From contig NZ_CP108487.1 in assembly GCF_036226525.1 (NCBI RefSeq), forward strand, positions 992,001 through 1,056,000: a DNA stretch of 64,000 bases, in the 5' to 3' direction. Source of the stretch: Kribbella sp. NBC_01245 (GTDB taxonomy: Bacteria > Actinomycetota > Actinomycetes > Propionibacteriales > Kribbellaceae). Positions within the stretch are counted from its first letter, which is position 1, and each line of letters begins with the position of its first letter. A program made the translations under genes and the position numbers. The notes under the pieces were generated by a model. The model saw only the letters and a program-made list of their open reading frames with translations. It did no database searches and was not told the origin of the DNA. Positions 44,941-53,672 of the stretch are shown piece by piece.

Positions 44941-45309
44941 ATGAACACCACCACCAGCATTCTCACCACGGTCCTCGACCGGTGGAAGGTCGGCGTCGAC
45001 GCCCACGACCCGGAAGCCGTTGCCGCGGTCTTCACCGAGGACGCGATCTTCCAGGGCCTGCACCCGTACAGCATCGGCCCGGCGGGCGTAGCGGCGTACT
45101 ACGCCTCGCAGCCGCTCGGCATGAAGGCCGACTACGACCTCCTCGAGACCCGGCAGCTCGCCGACGACCTCGTCCTCGGGTACCTCAAGGTCGCCTTCTC
45201 CTTCGTCGACCGGCCGACCGTCGAGGTCTTCCTCAGCATCGTTGCCCGTGGCAACGATGCGGAAAACTGGCGGATCGGCCACTACCAGGTCTCGAAGCTG
45301 GCCGGCTAG
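44941..45309 (+). CDS. SnoaL/NTF2-like protein (SgcJ/DUF4440 type)
   Basis: 122 residues after GAAGGAGCT. A cone-shaped alpha+beta fold is suggested by LTTVLDRWKVGVDAHDPEAVAAVFTEDAIFQG, then repeated beta strands to GHYQVSKLAG. Families of this fold include cyclases, isomerases and dehydratases, and also stress proteins; no specific active-site set can be assigned. It follows the SDR gene by 25 bp. Confidence 0.8.
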   Translation: MNTTTSILTTVLDRWKVGVDAHDPEAVAAVFTEDAIFQGLHPYSIGPAGVAAYYASQPLGMKADYDLLETRQLADDLVLGYLKVAFSFVDRPTVEVFLSIVARGNDAENWRIGHYQVSKLAG

Positions 45310-45319
45310 TGCCTGGGCT

Positions 45320-45346
45320 GGAGCTCCTGCCTACTGCAGGAGCTCC
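45320..45346. terminator. Hairpin between convergent genes
   Basis: GGAGCTCCTGC and its complement form a perfect 11-bp stem with loop CTACT, between the SnoaL-like gene and the convergent kinase gene. It probably stops transcription from both sides. Confidence 0.7.
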
Positions 45347-45357
45347 TGCTTGGCGCG

Positions 45358-46866
45358 CTAGTTGCCCTGGACGAGCGTGCGGTCGAGTTGGCCGAGCAGG
45401 GCGGTGATCTGCGGCGTGGGGGTCCAGCGGCCGTCCCGTTGCGCCTCGGCGAGCCGCTTGCCGGTATCGCGGTACTTCTCGGCAGCCTTGTCGGTCTCAC
45501 CGGCAGCCAGGTATGCAATGACCTGATCGATGTCCCTGGCTGCTGCTCTTCCGACCTTGCCTTCGCGACCACGGGATTGTTCGCGCAAGAGCTGCGCAAG
45601 GGACGTCAGTGTTGCCCCGGTATTCAGGCGGGCAGCGGTTGGCGTCGTGCTGCCGGCCGACGTGGGCGTTGAACGGGTTGCCGGCGGCGAAGACGGCCGC
45701 GGCGAAGATGGCCGTGGCGCAGCCGTGGCCTTTGTGGTCAGGCCGGGTTGCGGTTGGCCGGCGTCTGTCGACGTCGTGCTGTCGCGCCACACCGCTACTG
45801 CGGCGGCGACGATGAGAGCCGCCGTTGCGATGGCGGCGATCGGCAGAAGCCTGTGACGGCGCCAGGTCGTTGACGCGTCGGGTCGATGAGTTGACTGGTC
45901 GCCGTGCGCGGCTGCCGTCGGAGCAACGGAATCGAGGACCGGCAGCACCTGTGTTTGACCCGAGGGGTCTAGTGCTCGGCTACCGCTCACCCCTGCGCTC
46001 ACCGCTTGGACCGAGGCCGGCCGGCGGGCCGGGTCCTTCGCCAGCAGCGCCATGACCACGGCGGCCAGGTCCCCATTCACGTCGGGTCGGATGGTTTGAA
46101 TCGGGACCGGGGCGGTGTGGATGTGCTGGCCGAGTACTTCCTCGAGCGTGTCGGCGACGAACGGCGGACGACCGGCGAGTAGTTCGTACAGGACGCACCC
46201 CAAGGCGTACCAGTCGCTGGCCGGCGTGGCGGGCTGGCCGCGAACCTGCTCAGGAGACACGTAGGGCGCAGTGCCGAGCAACTCCCGGTCCTGCCCGGAA
46301 CCTGTGGATGCGGGGATGCCTACGGATATGGCTGCGATGCCGAAGTCGGTCACCTTCACCGTGCCGTCCGGCGCCAACAGCAGGTTGCCTGGCTTGATGT
46401 CACAGTGCACTACGCCCGCTGCGTGTGCGGCGTCCAACGCCCGAGCTATCTGTACGGCGATCTCGGCGACCTGCGCGGACGCTGCCTGACCGTTCGCCGT
46501 GGTTCGCAGCACCTCGGCAAGATTCGGGCCGTCGACCAGCTCCATCACCAGGAAGGCGGGACTGTCGTCACCGGCGACCACGTCGTACACCGCGACAACG
46601 TTCGGGTGGACCAAACGTGCGGCCTTACGCGCTTCGGCACGAATCGCATCCGGAGGCGCATCGCCAGTCGTACCGGACTGCCGGAGTAGTTTGACCGCAA
46701 CCGGTCTACCAAGCTCCAGGTCGTCGGCACGCCAGACCTGTCCGGCACCACCGTGACCGAGCAGATGAGCCAACCGGTACCGTCCGGCGAGCAAATCGCC
46801 GCCGACAGGCTGACGACGGCCCCGAAGTCGCCCGGGTTCTGGCAGTTCGCTCCAACCATCCGACAC
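45358..46866 (-). CDS. Receptor-type Ser/Thr protein kinase with HCD active-site variant
   Basis: 502 residues from the GTG at 46866; the frame is open to 46980 but earlier starts lack a ribosome site. The kinase domain (30-290) has the glycine loop LGHGGAGQVW, Lys59, the catalytic loop HCDIKPGN (154-161) and DFG at 174-176. The Arg of the usual HRD is Cys155, so it is a non-RD kinase. A single membrane helix is at about 340-360, then an extracellular Pro/Ser/Thr linker and a helical end domain of about 90 residues. Its ligand is unknown. Confidence 0.88.
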   Translation of the reverse strand: MSDGWSELPEPGRLRGRRQPVGGDLLAGRYRLAHLLGHGGAGQVWRADDLELGRPVAVKLLRQSGTTGDAPPDAIRAEARKAARLVHPNVVAVYDVVAGDDSPAFLVMELVDGPNLAEVLRTTANGQAASAQVAEIAVQIARALDAAHAAGVVHCDIKPGNLLLAPDGTVKVTDFGIAAISVGIPASTGSGQDRELLGTAPYVSPEQVRGQPATPASDWYALGCVLYELLAGRPPFVADTLEEVLGQHIHTAPVPIQTIRPDVNGDLAAVVMALLAKDPARRPASVQAVSAGVSGSRALDPSGQTQVLPVLDSVAPTAAAHGDQSTHRPDASTTWRRHRLLPIAAIATAALIVAAAVAVWRDSTTSTDAGQPQPGLTTKATAAPRPSSPRPSSPPATRSTPTSAGSTTPTAARLNTGATLTSLAQLLREQSRGREGKVGRAAARDIDQVIAYLAAGETDKAAEKYRDTGKRLAEAQRDGRWTPTPQITALLGQLDRTLVQGN

Positions 46867-47003
46867 CGCACCATCCAAACACAGCCGCCCGACCGGGCGG
46901 AGGGCGGCGACAGGCGGTGTCGTACGGCAGGCCCCGATCCGACACCCTTCGTCAGCGGCACCGTAGTGTCCTTGCCGCATCGGCTGGAAGGGGCTGAGTT
47001 TTG

Positions 47004-48245
47004 ATGAACGAGCCGTCGGGTGGCGTGGCCAACCCGCTTGAGCAGCTGACTCCGCAAGAGCTGCGGGAGCGCACCAGCCTGAAGTGGCGGACCCATCCTG
47101 CGGACGTATTGCCGCTGTGGGTCGCGGAGATGGACGCCGTGCTGGCCGAACCGGTCGCCGAAGCGCTGCGGGCGGCCATCGACCGCGGGGACACCGGGTA
47201 CCCGTTCGGGACGGGGTACGCCGAGGCGCTGGCCGCGTTCGCGGAGCGGCGTTGGGGTTGGTCAGGCGTGGAGGTTTCGCGTACGGCGATCGTTCCCGAC
47301 GTGATGCTCGGAATCGTCGAGGTGCTCCGACTCATCACGGATCGCGGCGACACCGTCGTGGTCAGCGCGCCGGTCTACCCGCCGTTCTACGCCTTCGTCA
47401 GCCATGACGGCCGCCGTGTTCTCGAGGCTCCCTTGGCCCCGGACGGACGGGTCGATCTCGCCGTGCTCGACGCTGCGTTCAGCAGGGCCCGGGCGCAGAG
47501 CTCCCGCGTCGCGTACCTGATGAGCAACCCGCACAACCCGACCGGGGTCGTGCACTCCCACGCGGAGCTCGAAGGCATCGCTGCGCTCGCACGGCGTCAC
47601 GGCGTCCGGGTGGTTTCCGACGAGATTCACGGCCCGCTGGTCCTCCCCGGGGCCACGTTCACCCCTTACCTCAGCGTCGACGGTGCCGAGAACGCCTTCG
47701 CGGTCACTTCCGCCTCGAAGGCGTGGAACCTGGCCGGTCTGAAAGCAGCCCTCGCCATTGCGGGACCGGAGTCACGCTCCGACTTGGCTCGCCTGCCGGA
47801 GGAGGTGAGCCACGGACCCAGTCATCTGGGCATCCTGGCCCACACCGCAGCGCTCCGCCACGGCGAGCCATGGCTGGACGCCCTTCTGATCGGGCTCGAC
47901 CAGAACCGCGCGCTGTTGGGCTCGCTGCTCGCCGAGCACCTCCCGGAGGTCCGGTGGACGCCCCCGCAAGGTACCTACCTCGCGTGGCTCGACTGCCGCG
48001 AGCTCAGCCTGTATGACGCCCGTGCTGAAACCGACGGCGTAGGGGAAGGGCCCGGGATCGTCAGCGAGCTCGCCGGACCTGCGCGCTTTTTCCTTGCTGA
48101 GGCCAAGGTCGCGCTCAGCTCCGGGCACGTCTTCGGCGCCGGAGGGGCAGGACATGTCCGGCTGAACTTCGCGACCTCACAAGCCACTTTGACCGAAGCC
48201 GTGACCCGAATGGGCCGCGCCACATCCCGCGCTGCGACCACGTGA
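47004..48245 (+). CDS. MalY/PatB-type PLP aminotransferase or C-S lyase
   Basis: 413 residues from the ATG at 47004, after GGAAGGGG. It has the fold-type I features of the MalY/PatB group: [10 protein letters not shown] near the start, [34 protein letters not shown] and the PLP lysine Lys239 in [12 protein letters not shown]. Members cleave cystathionine or other cysteine thioethers, or act as aminotransferases. It is divergent from the kinase gene and has no pathway neighbours. Confidence 0.88.
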   Translation: MNEPSGGVANPLEQLTPQELRERTSLKWRTHPADVLPLWVAEMDAVLAEPVAEALRAAIDRGDTGYPFGTGYAEALAAFAERRWGWSGVEVSRTAIVPDVMLGIVEVLRLITDRGDTVVVSAPVYPPFYAFVSHDGRRVLEAPLAPDGRVDLAVLDAAFSRARAQSSRVAYLMSNPHNPTGVVHSHAELEGIAALARRHGVRVVSDEIHGPLVLPGATFTPYLSVDGAENAFAVTSASKAWNLAGLKAALAIAGPESRSDLARLPEEVSHGPSHLGILAHTAALRHGEPWLDALLIGLDQNRALLGSLLAEHLPEVRWTPPQGTYLAWLDCRELSLYDARAETDGVGEGPGIVSELAGPARFFLAEAKVALSSGHVFGAGGAGHVRLNFATSQATLTEAVTRMGRATSRAATT

Positions 48246-48326
48246 CGAACGTCGTCTCGTGCCTGATCGTCCGGATCGCTCGCGGGTGGGATGGTGGCGC
48301 GCTGCTTGTCTACGCTGAGCGTCAGG

Positions 48327-48881
48327 TCAAGACGCTGCGAGGGCGCGCACCGCGCGTTCGATGGTGGGGCGCAGGTCGAGGGTGGGGTCGACGGTGAGGC
48401 GGTGCAGGAGCAGGCCGTCGGCGAGTGCCATCAGGGCGCGGGTTGCCGGCACGGGGTCGGCGATGCCGACGGCGATCACAATCCGCTCGGTCCACCGCTC
48501 GAACTCGCGGCGCTGCCGCCGCAGCGGCTCGCCAAGCTCAGGGTCGCCGGTGAGTTCGAGGAAGAGGGCGTAGCGTGCGCGGGTGCGCGTGGCGAACAGC
48601 CCGGTCTGCAGTTCGGCCATGGCGCACAAACCCTCGATCAGCCCGTCGAGTCCCGTGATCGCAGGCATCGCGGCCGGGTCGAAATCGGCGCGCTCGCGCT
48701 CGGCGATCCAGTCCACCACGCCGGCGAGCAGCGCCCGGCGGGTGCGGAACCAGTTCGAGGTGGACCCGGGCGGGAGGCCTGCCCGTTCGTCGACCCGCGC
48801 ATGGCTCAACGCGCGCACACCCTCCGCGCCGAGCAATTCCACGGCCGCCTCGAGTGCGCGTTCCCGGGTGGCCGCCGGCAT
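48327..48881 (-). CDS. TetR-family transcriptional regulator
   Basis: 184 residues. The helix-turn-helix at about 5-50 reads RERALEAAVELLGAEGVRALSHARVDERAGLPPGSTSNWF (shown with its typical TetR order: acidic helix, recognition helix, aromatic end). The C-terminal helical ligand domain follows. It is divergent from an epoxide hydrolase-like gene and separated from it by 62 bp that carry a palindrome, the standard local-repressor arrangement. Confidence 0.9.
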   Translation of the reverse strand: MPAATRERALEAAVELLGAEGVRALSHARVDERAGLPPGSTSNWFRTRRALLAGVVDWIAERERADFDPAAMPAITGLDGLIEGLCAMAELQTGLFATRTRARYALFLELTGDPELGEPLRRQRREFERWTERIVIAVGIADPVPATRALMALADGLLLHRLTVDPTLDLRPTIERAVRALAAS

Positions 48882-48902
48882 GGACGTCCCCTTCCAAGAG
48901 AT

Positions 48903-48920
48903 CTACTATAAAAATAGTAG
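48903..48920. promoter_or_regulatory. AT-rich palindrome, likely TetR operator
   Basis: CTACTAT and ATAGTAG flank AAAA. This 18-base AT-only-type patch stands out in GC-rich DNA and sits midway in the divergent region, 21 bases from the TetR start and 23 from the hydrolase start. Confidence 0.6.
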
Positions 48921-48943
48921 TCCACCGCACGAAGGAGGCGGCC

Positions 48944-49852
48944 ATGACCACGCCCGATCCCCGCATCAACCGTTCCGTCGACGTCTCGGCCTGGTCGCCG
49001 CCGCTGCCAGAGGCCGCCGGCTTCGAGCATCTCGTCGTCGAAACGCCAGGCCTTCGCACTCATGTCGCCGCGATCGGGGAAGGCCGGCCGGTCGTGCTGC
49101 TGCACGGATTCCCGCAGCACTGGTGGCAGTGGCGCGCCATAGCTCCGGCCATCGCCGCAGGTGGCTACCGCGTCATCTGCCCAGATCTGCGCGGGGCCGG
49201 CTGGACCGTGGCCGCCGATCCGCGGGTCGAACGCGAGACCCGGCTCCGCGACCTGCTCGCCCTGTTCGACGTACTCCACATCGAGCGCGCCGACCTCGTC
49301 TCCCACGACATGGGCGTCATCACCGCGATGCAGCTGAGCTACGAGCATCCCGAGCGGGTACGCACGGCAGTGCAGCTCGCCGTGCCGCCGGGCTTCATGA
49401 CGTTCAGCCCGAAGTTACTCCCGGGCTTCCGGCACCTGCCCGCGTTCATCTGGCACCGCCCGGGCGCCTCACTGCGCGGTACCTTCTCCGAGGCGTACGT
49501 CGCCCGCCCGATGTCGGAGGCCACCGTCGAAGCCCACCTCGCCCCGTTTGCCCGACCCGACATCGACGGCGCGGTGCGTCCGCTCACCCGCGGCATGATC
49601 CTGCCCGAAGCCATGCGCATCATGCGCGGGGTCTACCAGCGCCGGCGGCTCACGGTGCCGACCCTCGTCGTCTTCGGCCGTCGCGACCACCCTTGGACCG
49701 AGAAGAACATGCGGCGGGTCTGCCGCAATCCGGAGCGGTACGCCGATCGCGTCGAGTTCGCCTACGTCGACGACGCAGCGCATTTCATCACCGACGACGC
49801 TCCCGCCGCGGTCGCCGACCTCGCGCTCGACTGGTTCGAACGTGCCGCATGA
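48944..49852 (+). CDS. Epoxide hydrolase/dehalogenase-type alpha/beta hydrolase
   Basis: 302 residues from the ATG at 48944, after GAAGGAGG. Oxyanion HGFPQHWWQW, then PDLRGAG, and the nucleophile elbow SHDMG in which the nucleophile is Asp122 rather than Ser. This marks the epoxide hydrolase/haloalkane dehalogenase group; His appears in DAAHFITDD. The protein is cytosolic. The TetR gene opposite likely represses it until a substrate or related compound is present. Confidence 0.88.
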   Translation: MTTPDPRINRSVDVSAWSPPLPEAAGFEHLVVETPGLRTHVAAIGEGRPVVLLHGFPQHWWQWRAIAPAIAAGGYRVICPDLRGAGWTVAADPRVERETRLRDLLALFDVLHIERADLVSHDMGVITAMQLSYEHPERVRTAVQLAVPPGFMTFSPKLLPGFRHLPAFIWHRPGASLRGTFSEAYVARPMSEATVEAHLAPFARPDIDGAVRPLTRGMILPEAMRIMRGVYQRRRLTVPTLVVFGRRDHPWTEKNMRRVCRNPERYADRVEFAYVDDAAHFITDDAPAAVADLALDWFERAA

Positions 49853-49875
49853 CGGACGGGTAGTTCACCACTAGG

Positions 49876-50163
49876 TCAGACGGCCACGAAGAGGCGGACG
49901 GTGATGGTGTCGCCTTCTTCTATCTGCTCGGCTTTCCGGATGACCGTTTTGAGCGGTACGACGTAGCTGCCGTCCTTGGGCCACAGGGATGTGGTCCACT
50001 CGGTTTCGCCTACACGGGCTGTCACCGGGATCATTCCCCAGCCGTAGCTCACGTAGGTGGAAGTGGCCTGTAGGTCGAGGAACTCCTGATCCGGGACTGT
50101 CACGAAGTACCAGGGCGCAGGCCCCCGCCAGTACCAGACCTCTCCGCTGAACTCGACATGCAT
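49876..50163 (-). CDS. DUF1905-family protein
   Basis: 95 residues from the ATG at 50163; the frame extends further upstream but those residues are antisense to the next gene. MHVEFSGEVWYWRGPAPWYFV and SLWPKDGSYVVPLK are typical of this small beta-barrel family. The function is unknown. It is nearly back to back with the DUF2461 gene. Confidence 0.75.
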   Translation of the reverse strand: MHVEFSGEVWYWRGPAPWYFVTVPDQEFLDLQATSTYVSYGWGMIPVTARVGETEWTTSLWPKDGSYVVPLKTVIRKAEQIEEGDTITVRLFVAV

Positions 50164-50197
50164 GCCCGCCAGCATAGGAGGATCTAGGCTGCCAGTC

Positions 50198-50836
50198 GTG
50201 ACCAGTGATTTCGAGGGGTGGCCGCGGGCCGCTTTCGATGTGCTGCTCCAGCTTGACGGTGATCCTTCCGCCGAGGTCAGGCGGCGATGGAGGCGAGACC
50301 GGGAGGAGTTGGTTCGCCGTCCGATGATTGAGCTGCTCAATGCGGTGGCTGAGGCGGATCCGGCGTACGAGGACTTCTCTGTCTGGGGCTACGGCGAGGT
50401 TCTGGTGGAGGCATGGCAGCGGCAGAGCGCGATCGTTCGGCTGGGCCGGAACGTCGAACTGAGCGTCCGGTTCGATCTCGACGGTCTGGAGGTCGGCGTG
50501 GCGTGGTGGTACGCGCCGGCGGTGCAGATCGAGCGGTATCGGGCCGCGGTCGCGGATTCCGGTTCCGGGCGGCGGCTGACCGGGATCGTGCGGAAGCTCG
50601 AGGGGGAGGGGTTCGTGATCTCGGGTGACCTGCTGAAGCGGCCGTTGCGGGGGTATCCGGCCGACCACCCGCGGGCGCAGCTGCTGAGGCACCGGTCGGT
50701 CATCGCGACCCGGCCGCTCGGCTGTGACGACTGGATTCACACACCCGCCGCGGCCGACCGAGTGATCTCCGCTCTCACCCAGTTGCGCCCGCTGGCCCGG
50801 TGGCTGGTCGAGAACGTGTCCCAGCCCCGCCCCTGA
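50198..50836 (+). CDS. DUF2461-family protein
   Basis: 212 residues from the GTG at 50198 (MTSDFEGWPRAAFDVL); an ATG at 50162 would overlap the divergent gene. The start FEGWPRAAFDVLLQLDGD and central WYAPAVQIERYRAAVAD match the general DUF2461 pattern. The function is not known. An AGGAGG lies about 15 bases upstream, farther than usual. Confidence 0.65.
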   Translation: MTSDFEGWPRAAFDVLLQLDGDPSAEVRRRWRRDREELVRRPMIELLNAVAEADPAYEDFSVWGYGEVLVEAWQRQSAIVRLGRNVELSVRFDLDGLEVGVAWWYAPAVQIERYRAAVADSGSGRRLTGIVRKLEGEGFVISGDLLKRPLRGYPADHPRAQLLRHRSVIATRPLGCDDWIHTPAAADRVISALTQLRPLARWLVENVSQPRP

Positions 50837-50863
50837 CGCCGCCAAAGCACCGCGAGCGTGATG

Positions 50864-50882
50864 TGTGACACGGGATGTCACA
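50864..50882. promoter_or_regulatory. Inverted repeat upstream of the cytochrome b paralogue
   Basis: TGTGACA and TGTCACA are separated by CGGGA. The site lies 72 bases before the cytochrome b start and 27 after the preceding stop. The 9-base gap between TGTGA and TCACA does not fit a CRP site, so the binding protein is unassigned. Confidence 0.4.
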
Positions 50883-50954
50883 GGCGCGATGGCTGCGGGG
50901 TCGTATGGGTGACCGCGTAGTGCGGCCCGGCTGGATGACAGGAGGGGTCGAGCC

Positions 50955-52265
50955 ATGCATCGCCCGTGGAGCAACCTGCGAGCAAGGGTATTCCCCGACC
51001 ACTGGTCGCTGCTGTTCGGCCAGATCGCCTTCTACAGCTTCGTCGTGATCGTGCTCAGCGGCGTGATTCTGACGGTGTACTACGAACCGTCGGTCGATCA
51101 TGTCGTGTACGACGGACCGTACGCACCGCTGCGCGGCGTACCGATGTCACGTGCACTGGAGTCCACCCTGGCGATCACCTTCGAGGTCCGCGGTGGTCTG
51201 CTGATGCGCCAGATCCATCACTGGGCCACGTTGATCATGACGGCGGCTATCACGCTGCACTTGTTGCGGCTGTTCTTCACCGCTGGATTCCGTCGGCCAC
51301 GGCGGGTGAACTGGCTCGTCGTCTTCGGGGTCCTGACCGTCACGCTGGCCGCCGCCCTCACCGGCACCTCACTCCCGGATGACATGGCGTCCGGCACGAG
51401 CCTCGCCGTACTCGATGGTGTCCTGCAAGCGACTCCGGTCGTCGGCCCTGCTCTCTCGGCGGTGCTGTTCGGGGGCCAGTTTCCGGGCGATGTGCTCTCG
51501 TGGTTCTACCCGTTGCACGTCGTCGTCCTGCCCGCCGTACTTGTAGTCCTCTTCGTTGTCGGTGCGGTCCTCGCACTCAGGCACAGGCCCGCGCAGTTCA
51601 CCGGACCCGGGCGAACCGAGGACAACGTGGTGGGACGTCCGGCACGCGTGGCTGCGGTCAAGAGTGTTGGTCTGCTCTGCTTCGTCGACGGCGCGCTCCG
51701 GCTGGCACCAGGCTGGGAATTCGTCGTGCAGGGCAAGACGATCACCCTGGCGGTACTCCTGCCGGTCACGGTCTGCACGCTGTTCCTCGCGCTCGTCGCC
51801 GTCTACCCGTTCATCGAGGAGCGTCTGACCGGCGACCGTAACCATCACCACCTCCTCCAGCGGCCGCGCAACAACCCGACCCGAACGGGCATCGGAGTCG
51901 CCGGCATCACCTTCTATGGTGTGCTCTGGGCCGCAGCCGGGGCGGACACGATGGCCGTGTTGTTCCACCTTTCGGTGAACTCACTCCTGCAGCTCTTCCA
52001 GGTCCTCCTGATCCTGGGCCCACCCGCCGCACTGGTGATCACCCGCCGCATCTGCCTCGGGCTACAAGAACACGATGCACGGATCGCGGAGCTCGGCGTC
52101 GAGACCGGCATCGTCGTCCGGCGGCCGGACGGTGGGTACGTCGAACAACACCGCCCAGTCGACGAATATCGGCGCCAGCAGCTCGTGGGCGCATCCACCG
52201 AAAACCGCGCGGCCGGGGATCCTGGTCCGCCGCGTCGGCGCCTGCTGGGCAGGACGTCCGCCTAA
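50955..52265 (+). CDS. Degenerate QcrB-like cytochrome b paralogue
   Basis: 436 residues after CAGGAGGGG. The N-terminal half follows actinomycete QcrB closely: GGLLMRQIHHWA with His88, His102 14 residues later, SLPDDMASGTSL and FPGDVLSWFYPLH with His188. The second ligand of that helix should be 14-15 residues on, but positions 202-203 are Val-Gly. The stretch from NVVGRPARVAAVKS runs straight into VDGALRLAPGWE, so the segment that holds the PDWY quinol-site motif in QcrB is missing. No QcrA or QcrC gene is near. It is a membrane protein, probably binding one haem fully, of unknown function. Confidence 0.85.
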   Translation: MHRPWSNLRARVFPDHWSLLFGQIAFYSFVVIVLSGVILTVYYEPSVDHVVYDGPYAPLRGVPMSRALESTLAITFEVRGGLLMRQIHHWATLIMTAAITLHLLRLFFTAGFRRPRRVNWLVVFGVLTVTLAAALTGTSLPDDMASGTSLAVLDGVLQATPVVGPALSAVLFGGQFPGDVLSWFYPLHVVVLPAVLVVLFVVGAVLALRHRPAQFTGPGRTEDNVVGRPARVAAVKSVGLLCFVDGALRLAPGWEFVVQGKTITLAVLLPVTVCTLFLALVAVYPFIEERLTGDRNHHHLLQRPRNNPTRTGIGVAGITFYGVLWAAAGADTMAVLFHLSVNSLLQLFQVLLILGPPAALVITRRICLGLQEHDARIAELGVETGIVVRRPDGGYVEQHRPVDEYRRQQLVGASTENRAAGDPGPPRRRLLGRTSA

Positions 52266-52310
52266 CTGAAGTAGCAGGTTGATATGTGGGGTGTCGGGTA
52301 CTGATCTGCG

Positions 52311-53672
52311 GTGCTGGTTGCGAAGCGATACAGACTCGGTCCGTCCATTGCGCGGGGTGGCATGGGAGAGGTGTTCCGTGCCACCGATGAGCAACTGGGC
52401 CGGCTGGTCGCGGTCAAGCTGCTGTTGCCGTCACAGGATCCGGACGCGGGTGAGCGGTTTCATCGCGAGGCACAGGCGGCCGCGAAGCTGAGCGACCCGC
52501 ACGTGGTCTCCGTGTACGACTTCGGCCGGCACGGGGACGGGTTCTTCCTGGTGATGGAGCTGGTCGAAGGCCGGACTGTCGCCGAGGAACTCGCCCAGCG
52601 CGGACCGCTGCCGAAAGATCGCGCGATCGACATCATCGAACAGGCTGCCGCGGGCCTGGCCGCGGCGCATCGGGTGGATGTCGTCCATCGGGACGTGAAG
52701 CCGCGCAACCTGTTACTGACCGCGGACGGCTTGGTCAAGGTCGCGGACTTCGGCATCGCCCACCTGCCGGCAGACGAGGCGACTACGTTGACGGCGACGG
52801 GCCAGATCATCGGCAGCGCCCATTACCTCGCACCTGAGCGAGCAAGCGGCGGCCGCGCGGTCAAAGCCTCGGACGTGTACTCGCTGGGTTGCGTGCTGTA
52901 CCAGTTGGTGACGGGTCAGCCGCCGTTCGTTGCGGATCACCCCACGGCGATTCTCTACCAGCATGTCGACGCTGCTCCGGCACCTCCGAGTCTGCTCCGG
53001 CCCGAACTGGGCGGACCGTTCGAGGACATGCTGCTCCGGATGCTCGCCAAGGATGCCGCCGATCGTCCGTCGGCCGCCGAGATCGCGGCCGGCGCCCTGC
53101 GCGTCGAACCGCTCGGAGACACCTTCAGTGCCGCCCGGATGCCGAGCAACACCCTGCTAGCCGGCCTGGTCGCAGCCCTCGCGACGGTAGCGGCCGTGAT
53201 GGCCGGAGTTCTTCTGTACGGCAGTGAGACGAAACAGCCGCCGACGACCGACATCGACCCTGCACCGGGAATCAGGTCCAGTACGCCGAAGACTGACGCG
53301 CCGGAATCCCAGACCACCACCGGCCGCACCCAGCCCGGCTCTGTTGACCGGCCGACCACATCGACACAGCCATCACAAAGCGCCTCTTCGCAACCAACAC
53401 CGTCTACCGCCTCTCCCAGCAGCACCTCGCCTGGAGCTACGCCTTCTCGTACGCCCACGCAGAGCAGCACGCCCACTCAGCGAACGCCTTCGACGGCACC
53501 TTCGCCCGCCAGCACGCCGCCACCCCAGAGCGCGTCGACGGCCACCCCGTTAACAGCCACTCCTTCGACAGTCACTCCCTCGACTTTCACTTCCTCAACT
53601 CGAACACCGGCGACTGGTACGCCGGCAACACCGGCATCCGACTCGGCCACTGGATTACTGCTGCCGCGCTGA
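52311..53672 (+). CDS. Receptor-type Ser/Thr protein kinase
   Basis: 453 residues from a GTG. Kinase domain 7-270: glycine loop IARGGMGEVF, Lys36, catalytic HRDVKPRN with Asp128, DFG at 146-148, and GSAHYLAPERA. A membrane helix lies at about 281-303. The outer part of 150 residues is almost only Ser, Thr, Pro and Ala, with no folded sensor domain. It follows the cytochrome b gene by 45 bp and may be co-transcribed. Its last 86 bases overlap the convergent EamA gene. Confidence 0.9.
   Translation: MLVAKRYRLGPSIARGGMGEVFRATDEQLGRLVAVKLLLPSQDPDAGERFHREAQAAAKLSDPHVVSVYDFGRHGDGFFLVMELVEGRTVAEELAQRGPLPKDRAIDIIEQAAAGLAAAHRVDVVHRDVKPRNLLLTADGLVKVADFGIAHLPADEATTLTATGQIIGSAHYLAPERASGGRAVKASDVYSLGCVLYQLVTGQPPFVADHPTAILYQHVDAAPAPPSLLRPELGGPFEDMLLRMLAKDAADRPSAAEIAAGALRVEPLGDTFSAARMPSNTLLAGLVAALATVAAVMAGVLLYGSETKQPPTTDIDPAPGIRSSTPKTDAPESQTTTGRTQPGSVDRPTTSTQPSQSASSQPTPSTASPSSTSPGATPSRTPTQSSTPTQRTPSTAPSPASTPPPQSASTATPLTATPSTVTPSTFTSSTRTPATGTPATPASDSATGLLLPR

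Noticed and set aside
43170-45309. LysR/SDR/SnoaL group as part of a polyketide cluster.
   Set aside because: No polyketide synthase, carrier protein or tailoring genes are nearby.
50864-50882. CRP/GlxR-type site.
   Set aside because: TGTGA and TCACA are 9 bases apart rather than 6.
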